Assembly: GCA_900230115.1 (NCBI GenBank)
Contig: LT907983.1
Span: 2,294,001-2,358,000 of the forward strand
Direction of reading: 5' to 3'
From: Spirosomataceae bacterium TFI 002
GTDB taxonomy: Bacteria; Bacteroidota; Bacteroidia; Cytophagales; Spirosomataceae
Length of the DNA: 64,000 bases
A model generated the notes under the pieces. The model searched no databases and was not told the DNA's origin. It saw nothing but the letters and a program-made list of their open reading frames with translations. This document shows positions 53,897 to 62,018 of this stretch, piece by piece (within the stretch, counting starts at the first letter, position 1; every line of letters starts with the position of its first letter). Made by a program: the position numbers and the translations under genes.

Positions 53897-54373
53897 TTAG
53901 GACTTCAGCTTCTCCAATATTGTACTTAGCGTAATCGCTTCTTCTTCACTTATTTTGTCGGTAATGCCATCGAAAGATGCCATTTGAGCATCGAGTTTTT
54001 CAAGTAGCTTTAGTCCATTTTCTGTGATCCATAGGTGAACTCTTCTGGCATCATGATCACAAGGTTTTTTGTCTATCAAGCCTTTCTTGATGAGCCTATC
54101 TACTAAGCGAGAGGTGTCACTCATTTTGTCCAAAAGTCGCTCTCGCAAATCCTGAGTACTAAAACTCCCATCTACTGGATTAGTGATTTGGCCTCTTAAT
54201 ATTCGAAGTGCATTGAACTGTTGCTGAGTAATGTCGTGCTCTTCCAGAACAGTATTCATTTCCATGCGGAGCCAGTTACTCACATTCATGAGATTGACCC
54301 TAAAACGATGAAATTCATTCTGAAAAGGCATTTTTCTGTGCAACTCTTTAATTATGGATTTAAAATTACTCAT
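53897..54373 (-). CDS. MarR family transcriptional regulator
   Basis: The 158-residue protein is a winged-helix MarR regulator: LEEHDITQQQFNALRILRGQ, the recognition region LRERLLDKMSDTSRLVDRLIKKGLIDKKPCDHDARRVHLWITENGLKLLEKL in parts, and helices at both ends for dimerisation. A cysteine in KKPCDHD lies at the start of the wing. It sits 87 bp from the OsmC gene, on the same strand but after a terminator, and probably controls the osmC/ahpD cluster. Confidence 0.93.
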   Translation of the reverse strand: MSNFKSIIKELHRKMPFQNEFHRFRVNLMNVSNWLRMEMNTVLEEHDITQQQFNALRILRGQITNPVDGSFSTQDLRERLLDKMSDTSRLVDRLIKKGLIDKKPCDHDARRVHLWITENGLKLLEKLDAQMASFDGITDKISEEEAITLSTILEKLKS

Positions 54374-54412
54374 TTTTTATTGTCTTATATTAAACCTTTA
54401 AGAATGTACACT

Positions 54413-54448
54413 CAAAAAGCCGTATCACAATATAATAAGTGATACGGC
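54413..54448 (-). terminator. Intrinsic terminator of the osmC cluster
   Basis: GCCGTATCAC (54419-54428) and GTGATACGGC (54439-54448) form a perfect 10-bp stem; on the minus strand it is followed by TTTTTG. Confidence 0.85.
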
Positions 54449-54460
54449 AAACCTAAGTCA

Positions 54461-54886
54461 TTAGGCTAGCTCGAGCTCTTCAAGAGAATCAACTGCTGAT
54501 TCTATTTCAAATTCGCCATCTAGCATTCTGTGAATATAACATGCGTCTGCTTGTTTCATTAGCTCGGCACGTTGCTCTTCGTTGATATTCCCTTCTATTT
54601 GTATGGCAACTTTTACTTTGGTTACTAGTTTACCATCTCTTCGCTCCACTACTTGTTCCAATTGAGCGTCTACGTTTTCAACCTCCCAGTTATTTTTACG
54701 AGCGATGAATCTCACTGTAGCTGTTTTACACATCGCTAGTCCTGCAAGTACAAGTTCTGGTGGAGACATTCCTAGGTCAGTTCCCTTTGAGTTGATAGGC
54801 TCGTCACCTACAATCGCATGTCTTCCGTTAGATAATATTGTTTGAAACCCTACTGTTCCGTGTTTTGCTGTTATTTTAGTTGGCAT
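54461..54886 (-). CDS. OsmC/Ohr family protein
   Basis: The ATG at 54886 (MPTKITAKHGTVGFQTILSNGRHAIVGDEP) gives 141 residues. The block GMSPPELVLAGLAMCKTATVRFIARK holds the first reactive cysteine, and ADACYIHRMLDGEF holds the second, as in OsmC/Ohr hydroperoxide reductases. The two-cysteine peroxidase reduces organic hydroperoxides. It is 53 bp after the cupredoxin-like gene and ends a cluster with the AhpD-like gene. Confidence 0.9.
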   Translation of the reverse strand: MPTKITAKHGTVGFQTILSNGRHAIVGDEPINSKGTDLGMSPPELVLAGLAMCKTATVRFIARKNNWEVENVDAQLEQVVERRDGKLVTKVKVAIQIEGNINEEQRAELMKQADACYIHRMLDGEFEIESAVDSLEELELA

Positions 54887-54939
54887 AATTCTTTGGTGTT
54901 TAAAAATGGCAGCCGAAGCCGCCATTTCAATTCAATAAT

Positions 54940-55305
54940 TTATTTCACTGTTATTTTATAATTGGGGGTTGGATTGAGCGGACAACTGTAATAGTATTCT
55001 CCTGCAACAAGCTCTACTACACCAGTTTTTGATTTTGTGTCAGTTTTGATCAAACCTGCTTTGTCAGAATTTGTCAATGGCTGATCCGATGTTGTTGTTC
55101 TTAGCCAAAAACCCACATCCTTACCCACTCCTGCATTTTCAATTTCGAATACATATTTCCCTGGCTTAAGCGTAAGCTTCTTTTGCTCAAACTGACCCGT
55201 TGTTTGCTTCAAGCTCACTATTGTAGCTTCTTGTTTCGTTGATTTTTGTGCCATTGTGCTAAACCCAACTAGCAATGCGAATAATAATACAATTCCTTTT
55301 TTCAT
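54940..55305 (-). CDS. Small secreted cupredoxin-like protein without copper ligands
   Basis: The 121-residue protein has a signal peptide (MKKGIVLLFALLVGFSTMAQ) and one beta-sandwich resembling cupredoxins: LTLKPGKYVFEIENAGVGKDVGFWLRT and GEYYYSCPLNPTPNYKITVK. A cysteine sits at the position of a copper ligand, but the protein has no histidine at all, so a type 1 copper site cannot form. It may be a redox-inactive or thiol-based relative. It lies between osmC and ahpD-like genes on the same strand. Confidence 0.75.
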   Translation of the reverse strand: MKKGIVLLFALLVGFSTMAQKSTKQEATIVSLKQTTGQFEQKKLTLKPGKYVFEIENAGVGKDVGFWLRTTTSDQPLTNSDKAGLIKTDTKSKTGVVELVAGEYYYSCPLNPTPNYKITVK

Positions 55306-55381
55306 CTTTCTATTTCGTGTTTTTGAATGATTCTTAAATCCTATTCGGTGTTTATAACATTAATTTGGTTAAATTTTTTCT

Positions 55382-55930
55382 TTAAGCTGTGGCTTTAACC
55401 AATTTTGGAGCTGCTGGGAAATCGACAGGTACTTTTGTAAGAGCGTGTAAGTAGTTTGTTACGATTTTATCACCCACTAGCACGACAATGTCAACCAAGT
55501 TTTCTTGCGTATATCCAGCGGCATAAAAATTATCCAAATTAGCTTGGCTGATGTGACCTTTGTTGGCTGCGATGTCCTGTGTTATTTCCGCTAAGGCTTT
55601 TACTTTGGCGTCAAATGTTACCTCTACTCCCCTGATATCAAGAATTTGCTCGTCGGTAAAACCATTCATTTTCCCTAGTGCAGTATGGGCAGCAAGACAA
55701 TACTCACATCCATTCACTTGCGAAACCACTAAATTCACAACTTCTTTTTCTTTTGCTTTTAATGAGGTTTTTGCTCCTTGTAAAGCTAGGTAACTACCTA
55801 GTGCATTTTCAGATAATGCAAGCGTTGCATAAATGTTTGGAACAAAACCAAGGCCTTTTTCAAGGTTATCAAAGATGGCTTGATTGGTTGCTGATACTTT
55901 TTCTCTTGTTGGTACTGTAAATTGTGACAT
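55382..55930 (-). CDS. Carboxymuconolactone decarboxylase/AhpD-like protein
   Basis: The 182-residue all-helical protein has the redox motif CEYCLAAHTALG (CxxC followed by His), which is the active site of AhpD-type peroxidases. The first gene of the cluster, it is preceded by a full-match promoter. AhpD-like proteins reduce peroxides or act as disulfide reductases. Together with OsmC and a MarR regulator it forms a typical peroxide or electrophile defence unit. Confidence 0.9.
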   Translation of the reverse strand: MSQFTVPTREKVSATNQAIFDNLEKGLGFVPNIYATLALSENALGSYLALQGAKTSLKAKEKEVVNLVVSQVNGCEYCLAAHTALGKMNGFTDEQILDIRGVEVTFDAKVKALAEITQDIAANKGHISQANLDNFYAAGYTQENLVDIVVLVGDKIVTNYLHALTKVPVDFPAAPKLVKATA

Positions 55931-55975
55931 GTTGTTATTGTTTAATTGTTGTTGTTCTGTTTCTTAATGACAACA

Positions 55976-56008
55976 CAAAGATAGTGTCCTAAACATTGAT
56001 GTTGCAAA
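55976..56008 (-). promoter_or_regulatory. Promoter of the ahpD-osmC cluster with a palindrome in the spacer
   Basis: On the minus strand TTTG (56005-56008), a 21-bp spacer and TATCTTTG (55976-55983) match the Bacteroidota promoter fully. The palindrome AACAT-tg-ATGTT (55992-56003) lies inside the spacer and is a likely operator, perhaps for the MarR protein. Confidence 0.6.
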
Positions 56009-56097
56009 CATTAATTAAAATATTTTTAATTTTTTTCCATAACAGCCTATTTTTCAACAAGTTAAAAAGTATGAAGAATTTGGATTATTTTTGGTCT

Positions 56098-56601
56098 ATG
56101 ATAGAATTTACCCTTGTTTTAGAAAAACTCGAACTCACAGGAGAGAAAGAAGGCTGGACTTGTGCGGTAATAAACAGTGCTTTGGCAGATCAAATAAACC
56201 CCAAAGTAAAGACCTCGTATCGCATCAAGGGGACATTAGATAAAATGCCAATAAAACAAAAGGCACTTATCCCTATAGGAGAAGGTAATTATATATTGCC
56301 ATTCAATTCGGAAATGAGGAAAAGCCTAGCTAAAGAAGAAGGAGCAACGGTTCAGTTTAAAGTTGAAGTCGACAATGATGAATTCGAGTTTTCGGCAGAT
56401 TTCTTGGCTTGTCTCGAAGATGACGAGAGAGCAATGACTCATTATCAATCACTGGCACCTAGCCACCAAAAATACTTTTCGAAATGGGTGGAGTCAGCTA
56501 AAACCATTGAAACCAAAACCAAAAGAATCACTCAAGCTCTATTTGGCCTAGCCAATAAAATGGATTACGGCAGCATGATAAGGCACTTTAAAAAGAAATA
56601 A
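56098..56601 (+). CDS. YdeI/OmpD-associated-type protein with DUF1905 domain
   Basis: Earlier ATGs (55996, 56071) exist, but the DUF1905 domain aligns from the ATG at 56098 (MIEFTLVLEKLELTGEKEGW), giving 167 residues. The first half is DUF1905 (YRIKGTLDKMPIKQKALIPIGEGNYILPFNSEMRKSL in parts), the second the YdeI/OmdA helical domain ending AKTIETKTKRITQALFGLANK. Both are widespread in bacteria and have no established function. Stands alone on the plus strand. Confidence 0.82.
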   Translation: MIEFTLVLEKLELTGEKEGWTCAVINSALADQINPKVKTSYRIKGTLDKMPIKQKALIPIGEGNYILPFNSEMRKSLAKEEGATVQFKVEVDNDEFEFSADFLACLEDDERAMTHYQSLAPSHQKYFSKWVESAKTIETKTKRITQALFGLANKMDYGSMIRHFKKK

Positions 56602-56615
56602 CAAACGCTCTTCTA

Positions 56616-56652
56616 CAAAAAAGACCTCGTTTCACAATTGTAAAACGAGGCC
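56616..56652 (-). terminator. Intrinsic terminator of tpiA
   Basis: CCTCGTTT (56625-56632) pairs with AAACGAGG (56643-56650); on the minus strand the stem is followed by TCTTTTTT. Confidence 0.8.
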
Positions 56653-56675
56653 ATATTCATATTGGTAAACTTTCC

Positions 56676-57443
56676 TTATGCAGGAAAACTCTTTGCAATA
56701 TCAGTAAATCCACGAGAATCCAAAGATGCTCCACCTACTAAACCACCGTCTACATCTGGCATACCGAAAAGCTCTTTAGCATTTCCTGGCTTCACGCTAC
56801 CACCATAAAGGATAGAAATTTCGTCAGCGACATCTTGGCCGTATTTGCTAGCTAGGTGATCTCTTAGTTCTTTGTGCATTTCTTGTGCCTGCTCGCTACT
56901 TGCTGTTACACCAGTACCTATCGCCCATATAGGCTCATATGCAATCACAACTTTCTTAAGTGCATCAGCATCTAGGTGGAAAAGTCCTTTTGTAAATTGT
57001 CCCTTTACAAAGTCAAAGTGAATACCAGCCTCTCTTTGTGCAAGTGTTTCTCCACAGCAAAATATTGGCGTAATTCCACCAGCCAAAATAGCGTCAACCT
57101 TAGCAGCAATAAATTCATCGCTTTCGTTAAAATATTCTCTTCGCTCGCTATGACCAATGATAATATGATCCACACCAGCCGATTTAAGCATATCTACACT
57201 CACTTCGCCAGTAAATGCACCCGACTTCTCAGGGTGACAGTTTTGAGCAGCAATACTCACTTTGTCAGTATTGATTAATTTGCTAAAAGAACTCAAAAAT
57301 GGAGCAGGTACTCCCATAACCACCTTCACATTAGGGTGTGTAAGTTCGTCTTTAACCATATTGGTCACTTCCGAAAACAAGATTTGCCCGTCTTCGAAGT
57401 TCATATTCATTTTCCAGTTACCTGCTGCGTAGTATTTTCTCAT
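56676..57443 (-). CDS. tpiA: Triosephosphate isomerase
   Basis: The 255-residue protein has the classic motifs: N-terminal AGNWKMNMN (Lys near residue 11), GHSERREYF with the electrophilic His, AYEPIWAIGTG with the catalytic Glu, and ILYGGSVKPGNAKEL at the phosphate site. It interconverts dihydroxyacetone phosphate and glyceraldehyde 3-phosphate in glycolysis. Complete and of normal length. A -7 element lies 24 bp upstream. Confidence 0.97.
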   Translation of the reverse strand: MRKYYAAGNWKMNMNFEDGQILFSEVTNMVKDELTHPNVKVVMGVPAPFLSSFSKLINTDKVSIAAQNCHPEKSGAFTGEVSVDMLKSAGVDHIIIGHSERREYFNESDEFIAAKVDAILAGGITPIFCCGETLAQREAGIHFDFVKGQFTKGLFHLDADALKKVVIAYEPIWAIGTGVTASSEQAQEMHKELRDHLASKYGQDVADEISILYGGSVKPGNAKELFGMPDVDGGLVGGASLDSRGFTDIAKSFPA

Positions 57444-57466
57444 TCTATTAGATTTTAATTTCGCCG

Positions 57467-57474
57467 CAAAGATA
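57467..57474 (-). promoter_or_regulatory. -7 promoter element upstream of tpiA
   Basis: The minus strand reads TATCTTTG, a full match to TAnnTTTG, 24 bp before the tpiA start. No clear -33 element. Confidence 0.35.
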
Positions 57475-57711
57475 ATAGAATATGGAAAGAAAGTTTAAAG
57501 TTTGATAATCAATACGGCGGGAAGATGGAAGTATGACGATGGAAGATTGTTTAAGAACAAATCCACATGCTCGTTCCACTTAGAAAACACATATTCCTCC
57601 ATTAGAATCAAGACCGGAGGTCTCCGCTTTTTATAGAATTTTAACTTTTCATTTACAAACCTTTATTGCTAAACCGAGTCAAAGAAGCATTACACAATAA
57701 AAAACCAAAAG

Positions 57712-58116
57712 ATGAAAAAAATAACTTTAGTATTAATGATGCTTGCCGGATTTTCAGTAGCCAGTTTTGCACAAAGAGGTGGCGGAGATAGAGCCAATGG
57801 AAAAAAAATGGATCCAAAAGAAATAGCAGTCAAAAGAACTGACAAAATGAAAGCCGATCTTCAACTTGACGACGCCCAATACCAAAAACTTCTAGCACTC
57901 AATGAGCAAAAGGCTCTGGAGCAAATGGAAAAACGCAAAGAAAGCAGAGAAGAAATGAAAGCCGAAAGAGAAGCATATACAAGCTCCCTAAAAGCTATCC
58001 TAACTCCTGAGCAGTACAAGCAACACGAAGCTGCCATGGAAGCAAAAAAAGCTAAAATGAAAGATAAAAGAGGTGACCGCTCAAAACGAAACGGTGACAG
58101 GAAGAAAAGAAATTAA
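57712..58116 (+). CDS. Small secreted helical protein (DUF4890-like)
   Basis: The 134-residue protein has a signal peptide (MKKITLVLMMLAGFSVASFAQ) and then a long charged helix rich in Lys, Glu and Met: MDPKEIAVKRTDKMKADLQLDDAQYQKLLALNEQKALEQMEKRKESREEMKAEREAYTSSLKAILTPEQYKQ in parts. This matches DUF4890 and resembles Spy/CpxP-type periplasmic chaperones, though without their exact signature. The C-terminus is strongly basic. A terminator follows directly. Confidence 0.75.
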   Translation: MKKITLVLMMLAGFSVASFAQRGGGDRANGKKMDPKEIAVKRTDKMKADLQLDDAQYQKLLALNEQKALEQMEKRKESREEMKAEREAYTSSLKAILTPEQYKQHEAAMEAKKAKMKDKRGDRSKRNGDRKKRN

Positions 58117-58135
58117 TTCAACCCCCTAAATTCGA

Positions 58136-58169
58136 AAAGCCTTCTACTCTCACGAATAGAAGGCTTTTT
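58136..58169. terminator. Intrinsic terminator between convergent genes
   Basis: AAAGCCTTCTA (58136-58146) and TAGAAGGCTTT (58157-58167) form an 11-bp stem with TTTTT after it on the plus strand. It may serve the convergent yebC gene as well, with a shorter T-run on the minus strand. Confidence 0.85.
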
Positions 58170-58184
58170 CGTTTCAGAACAGTT

Positions 58185-58907
58185 TTACGCCAACACCATA
58201 TTATGATATACATTCTGTACATCATCGTCTTCGTCAAGCTTTTCAAGCAATTTGTCCACGTCAGCGGCTTGCTCTTCTGTTAACGTTTTGGTATCAGTTG
58301 GAATTCTCTCAAACCCAGAACTGTCAATCTCAAAATTGTTTTCCTCTAAGTACTTTTGAATATCTCCGTAAGACGCAAACTCACCGTAGATATTGATATG
58401 ACTCGTTTCCTCGTCCACAAATATATCATCCACTCCAAAGTCAATCAACTCTAGCTCGAGTTCCTCAAGATCTAGTCCTTCTTTGTTTATAACCTTGAAA
58501 ACACACTTTCTATCAAAAATAAAGTCCAGCATGCCATTTGTTCCCAAGCTACCATCCGTTTTGGAAAAATAGCTACGCACATTGGCAACCGTACGATTGT
58601 TATTATCTGTCGTGCACTCCACGAGCACGGCAACACCATGTTGGCCGTAACCTTCAAGAATTACCTCTTTGTAGTCTTCCTGATCTTTTGAAGATGCTCT
58701 TTTAATTGCACTTTCTACGTTCGTCTTCGGCATATTCGCCGCCTTTGCGTTTTGAATAATCGCACGCAATCGTGAGTTAGCTGCCGGGTCTGGCCCACCT
58801 TCCTTCACTGCCATAACGATGTCCTTGCCTATTCTCGTGAAGGTTTTTGCCATTGAGCTCCAACGCTTCATTTTTCGTGCTTTCCTAAATTCAAATGCTC
58901 TTCCCAT
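58185..58907 (-). CDS. yebC: YebC/PmpR family regulator or ribosome-associated factor
   Basis: The 240-residue protein starts MGRAFEFRKARKMKRWSSMAKTFTRIGKDI and has the three YebC domains, with the blocks RAIIQNAKAANMPKTNVESAIKRA and ILEGYGQHGVAVLVECTTDNNNRTVANVR. The family includes DNA-binding regulators and, as recently shown for some members, factors that relieve ribosome stalling at prolines. Complete. Confidence 0.95.
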   Translation of the reverse strand: MGRAFEFRKARKMKRWSSMAKTFTRIGKDIVMAVKEGGPDPAANSRLRAIIQNAKAANMPKTNVESAIKRASSKDQEDYKEVILEGYGQHGVAVLVECTTDNNNRTVANVRSYFSKTDGSLGTNGMLDFIFDRKCVFKVINKEGLDLEELELELIDFGVDDIFVDEETSHINIYGEFASYGDIQKYLEENNFEIDSSGFERIPTDTKTLTEEQAADVDKLLEKLDEDDDVQNVYHNMVLA

Positions 58908-58929
58908 AGTAGATTTTTAAATGCTGGTG

Positions 58930-58937
58930 CAAAATTA
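58930..58937 (-). promoter_or_regulatory. -7 promoter element upstream of yebC
   Basis: The minus strand reads TAATTTTG, a full match to TAnnTTTG, 23 bp before the yebC start. No clear -33 element was found. Confidence 0.35.
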
Positions 58938-59001
58938 AACGAATTCTCTAAAAACTATACTTATTCTCACGCAATGAAATTTTATTTGGAAGGCTGAACC
59001 G

Positions 59002-59037
59002 GGCTATGCGGGGGTAGCCGTCCCAGCTTCGCGGGAC
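59002..59037. repeat. Two adjacent GC-rich hairpins
   Basis: GGCTA (59002-59006) pairs with TAGCC (59015-59019), and GTCCC (59020-59024) pairs with GGGAC (59033-59037). The segment is markedly GC-rich against AT-rich surroundings and precedes the MtfA-like gene. There is no T-tract. Confidence 0.5.
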
Positions 59038-59144
59038 CAAGCCCCTCCTATCCCTGCCTCATTTGCTTTCGTGTTGATGTAAAAATGTACTTTTACTATC
59101 TTTATGAGCAATCACAACAAAAACAGAATTCCTAGAAAGAATTT

Positions 59145-60143
59145 ATGAGTAACTACCTCCTTATCCCCCCTCAGGAATATGATTGGCTAGAGGGATTTAC
59201 ATTCCTATTTTTGGGGTTTATTGCCTTCTCAATAGTTACTTTTGGAATTGGGTTTGTCTTTTCGTTGATAGGGTATTTTTATTATTCGTTGAGTTTCCGG
59301 GCTAATACTGCAAGAGAAAAAAGAAGACTAAATAAGTTTCACCTAAGTGCAACAAAGCTCACTTTTCTTCAAATCAACTTTCCTTTTTACAAGCAACTTC
59401 CCACTCAAGCTCTGAAAGATTCATTTGCCAAAAAAGTTGCCCTCTTTTCTTCAATTAAAACTTTTGTTGCCCAAGACACCAAAGAAGAGGTCAATTCCGA
59501 AATGAAAACGCTTATAGCAGCATACGCGGCTCAAGTAACATTTGGCTGGCCACATATTTATTTAGCCCATTTTCGTACTATTTATGTTTACCCTGATGTT
59601 TACTTCTCAAAAAAAGGGGTAAACTACCACAAAGGAGAAGTTAATACCAAAGGTGCTATTGTCTTTGCATGGAAAGAACTCGCACAAGAACTTGATAATG
59701 CTAGCGATGGTCGCAACTTGGGAATTCACGAGATGTCACATGCTCTTTATCTCGAAAACATGATTAAAAATAAAGAATATAACTTCATTCCCAAGAAGTA
59801 CATTTATGATCTTCATGCCGCATTCAACAATGAAAGCCAACTAGACCAAACACTCCTACGCGACTATGCCTTCAATAATGTTATTGAATTTTTTGCCGTT
59901 GCATCAGAAGTGTTTTTTGAAAAAGGAGCAATTTTGAAAGCACATAAACCAGAGTTGTACGACCTTTTAACTCATATTTATAACCAAGACCCTTTGCAAG
60001 GGAATTATCCCCTAAAAATATTCCGAGGAACAAGTCTAGGTGATTACTTGGAAGATATTTTTGGAGTTAAAAAGTGGGGACAAAAATTTAGAAAATGGCT
60101 TGAACAGCTTAATCCATCTAAAAAGGGTTCAAGTAGACATTAA
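59145..60143 (+). CDS. MtfA-like (M90) zinc-dependent peptidase with membrane anchor
   Basis: The 332-residue protein has two transmembrane helices near the N-terminus (about 18-50) and a peptidase domain (about 100-290). The zinc motif is H195-E196-M-S-H199 in NLGIHEMSHALYLENM, matching the HExxH of the M90 family, and VIEFFAVASEVFFEKG supplies the third ligand glutamate. MtfA in E. coli is a cytosolic Mlc-regulated peptidase; the membrane anchor here is unusual. No partner gene is evident. Confidence 0.85.
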   Translation: MSNYLLIPPQEYDWLEGFTFLFLGFIAFSIVTFGIGFVFSLIGYFYYSLSFRANTAREKRRLNKFHLSATKLTFLQINFPFYKQLPTQALKDSFAKKVALFSSIKTFVAQDTKEEVNSEMKTLIAAYAAQVTFGWPHIYLAHFRTIYVYPDVYFSKKGVNYHKGEVNTKGAIVFAWKELAQELDNASDGRNLGIHEMSHALYLENMIKNKEYNFIPKKYIYDLHAAFNNESQLDQTLLRDYAFNNVIEFFAVASEVFFEKGAILKAHKPELYDLLTHIYNQDPLQGNYPLKIFRGTSLGDYLEDIFGVKKWGQKFRKWLEQLNPSKKGSSRH

Positions 60144-60214
60144 TTGACTCCGTCAAACAACAATACCTCAAGCTTGAGTAAATGTCTTAGGTTTCTTTAT
60201 TAATTTCACACCCA

Positions 60215-60796
60215 ATGTCAGCACCCTTCCTTCACTCTATTTTCAAACCCGAAAGCTTCACAAAAGATGAGCACGAACTCATTCTCTCACAATTCAAAAG
60301 CATTAACATAGCCAAGGACGAGTACTTGATAAAGGAAGGAGCTATTGCCAACTATTATTATTTTTTGGAATCTGGTTATGCAAGATCATACGCCGTGGAT
60401 GTGGAAGGAAACGACGTCACTACCAATTTCTACACCTCAGGAGATATCGTTATTGATTGGCAATCTTATTTTATAAAGTCGCCTGCCAAAGAAAACATTC
60501 AAGCATTGTCAGCATGTGTGGTTCATAAAATCTATTTCGAAAACTTCATGAAGCTTTTTAGCATAGAGGCTTTCCGCGAAGTAGGTCGTACCAGATTGGT
60601 TAAAAACTATTTTGAGCTGAAAGATCATACGCTTTCTCTCATTACGACTCAGGCCAAAGATCGCTATTTGCAATTGCTCAAAACCAAACCTGAGATTGTA
60701 CAAAACGTGGCCCTGAAACAAATCGCAAGCTATCTTGGCATTACAGACACATCCTTTAGTAGAATAAGAAAAGAACTCGCCGAAAATCATGATTGA
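60215..60796 (+). CDS. Crp/Fnr family transcriptional regulator
   Basis: The 193-residue protein has an N-terminal cyclic-nucleotide-binding fold (about 10-120; DEYLIKEGAIANYYYFLESGYARSYAVDVEGNDVTTNFYTSGDIV in parts) without the usual phosphate-binding arginine motif, so it may sense another signal or none. The C-terminal HTH is short but clear: LKQIASYLGITDTSFSRIRKEL. The stop overlaps the next gene by 8 bp, so the two are co-expressed. Confidence 0.88.
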   Translation: MSAPFLHSIFKPESFTKDEHELILSQFKSINIAKDEYLIKEGAIANYYYFLESGYARSYAVDVEGNDVTTNFYTSGDIVIDWQSYFIKSPAKENIQALSACVVHKIYFENFMKLFSIEAFREVGRTRLVKNYFELKDHTLSLITTQAKDRYLQLLKTKPEIVQNVALKQIASYLGITDTSFSRIRKELAENHD

Positions 60797-61487
60797 AAAT
60801 ATTCCATTTTGGGTTTCTATTGCTTTTTTTTTAGCAATTCCCTTCCCTGTATTTATGATTGCAGGCCTGGTCAAAAAATACTCAAGCACTGAGAATTCAC
60901 AAAGAAACTATGCCATCGTTCTAGGGATTTATGCTGTTTACTTCGCATATGTTGCCTTTGCTTGCTTTCAAGGTTGGTTTGCTGTAATATCCCTGCCTCC
61001 TAGGATACTTATACTATCTACGATTCCACTATTGGTGTTGATGTTCAGTATCTTTTTCTTTTCCAAAACTTACAAAGAAATACTACAAAGAACTCAAGTA
61101 GCTGACATTGTTCGCATTCACATTTTTAGACTGATAGGTTCTTTTTTTCTTATTCTCCTTTTCTACAAAGCTCTTCCGCCCACTTTTTCACTTATCGCAG
61201 GTTTAGGTGACCTTATCACCGCCATCAGTTCTATTTTTGTTGCCAAAGCACTTGTCAATAAGAAAGCTTATGCCAAAAAGCTCGCTCTTGCGTGGAATAC
61301 ATTTGGCTTATTAGATATTTTGGCAACAATGGCGACCGCTTTTATCTTGACAAAACTCTCCATAGAAACAGGGACCTTAGGAGTAGACGCCTTGGCTATT
61401 TTCCCGTTTTGCTTTATCCCTGCCTTTGCTCCACCTACTATTATTTTTCTTCATTTGAGTATTTACAAGAAACTCTTGAGCAAATAG
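60789..61487 (+). CDS. Hypothetical multi-pass membrane protein
   Basis: The 232-residue protein has about seven hydrophobic segments, including WVSIAFFLAIPFPVFMIAGL at the N-terminus and IFPFCFIPAFAPPTIIFLHLSIY at the end. No family was recognised. It overlaps the Crp/Fnr gene by 8 bp, so it is probably controlled or used together with it. Confidence 0.75.
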   Translation: MIENIPFWVSIAFFLAIPFPVFMIAGLVKKYSSTENSQRNYAIVLGIYAVYFAYVAFACFQGWFAVISLPPRILILSTIPLLVLMFSIFFFSKTYKEILQRTQVADIVRIHIFRLIGSFFLILLFYKALPPTFSLIAGLGDLITAISSIFVAKALVNKKAYAKKLALAWNTFGLLDILATMATAFILTKLSIETGTLGVDALAIFPFCFIPAFAPPTIIFLHLSIYKKLLSK

Positions 61488-61521
61488 TCAAAGCGATAGG
61501 GGTTGCAGAGTATAAAGCCCG

Positions 61522-61540
61522 ACCCAGCCACAAGCTGGGT
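61522..61540. repeat. Short hairpin ACCCAGC-cacaa-GCTGGGT
   Basis: A perfect 7-bp inverted repeat with a 5-nt loop lies in the gap between the membrane protein and the YciI-like gene. It has no T-tract and resembles other GC-rich hairpins in the window. Confidence 0.5.
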
Positions 61541-61646
61541 ATCGCCCACAGAATTTTCATTTCTTGTCATATGGCAAGAATCCTCATTCCCTGCTTCCAC
61601 ACCTTTGTATCAGAAATTTTTCTATCACTTAAAAATTTAGATACAC

Positions 61647-61991
61647 ATGAAACAGTACATGATGATTTTCAGAATGAAACCCGATTTCAATTATCAACCT
61701 ACAGTAGCAGACCTTGCTGCTCAACAGCAAGCATGGGGCAAGTTTATTGGCAATATTGCAATTCAAGAGAAACTAGTGAGTACTCATCAGCTTGGTTTTG
61801 AAGGAACGCTCATTGACAATCAAAAGTCCACAACTACTGGTATTCACCTTGCCAATGAAGAAACACTGGGAGGCAATATGATTGTAACCGCTAGCTCGCT
61901 GGAAGAAGCAACCGAAATGGCAAAAGAGTGCCCTATCCTAGCTATTGGAGGCAATGTGGAGGTGCGTAGTATTACTCCAATGAACAGTTAA
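61647..61991 (+). CDS. YciI-like (YCII domain) small protein
   Basis: The 114-residue protein has the dimeric ferredoxin-like fold of the YCII/DGPF families: MKQYMMIFRMKPDFNYQPTVADLAAQQQAWGKFIGNI in parts, then LGGNMIVTASSLEEATEMAKECPILAIGGNVEVRSI. Function is unknown for most members. It lies 27 bp before the SRPBCC gene, with which it likely forms an operon. Such pairs occur widely in Bacteroidota. Confidence 0.82.
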   Translation: MKQYMMIFRMKPDFNYQPTVADLAAQQQAWGKFIGNIAIQEKLVSTHQLGFEGTLIDNQKSTTTGIHLANEETLGGNMIVTASSLEEATEMAKECPILAIGGNVEVRSITPMNS

Positions 61992-62018
61992 TTTTTTCAA
62001 CAAAAAACTTTAAGAACA

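Noticed and set aside
56086-56093. TATTTTTG before the DUF1905 gene
   Set aside because: The distance to the start codon at 56098 is too short for a transcription start before it.
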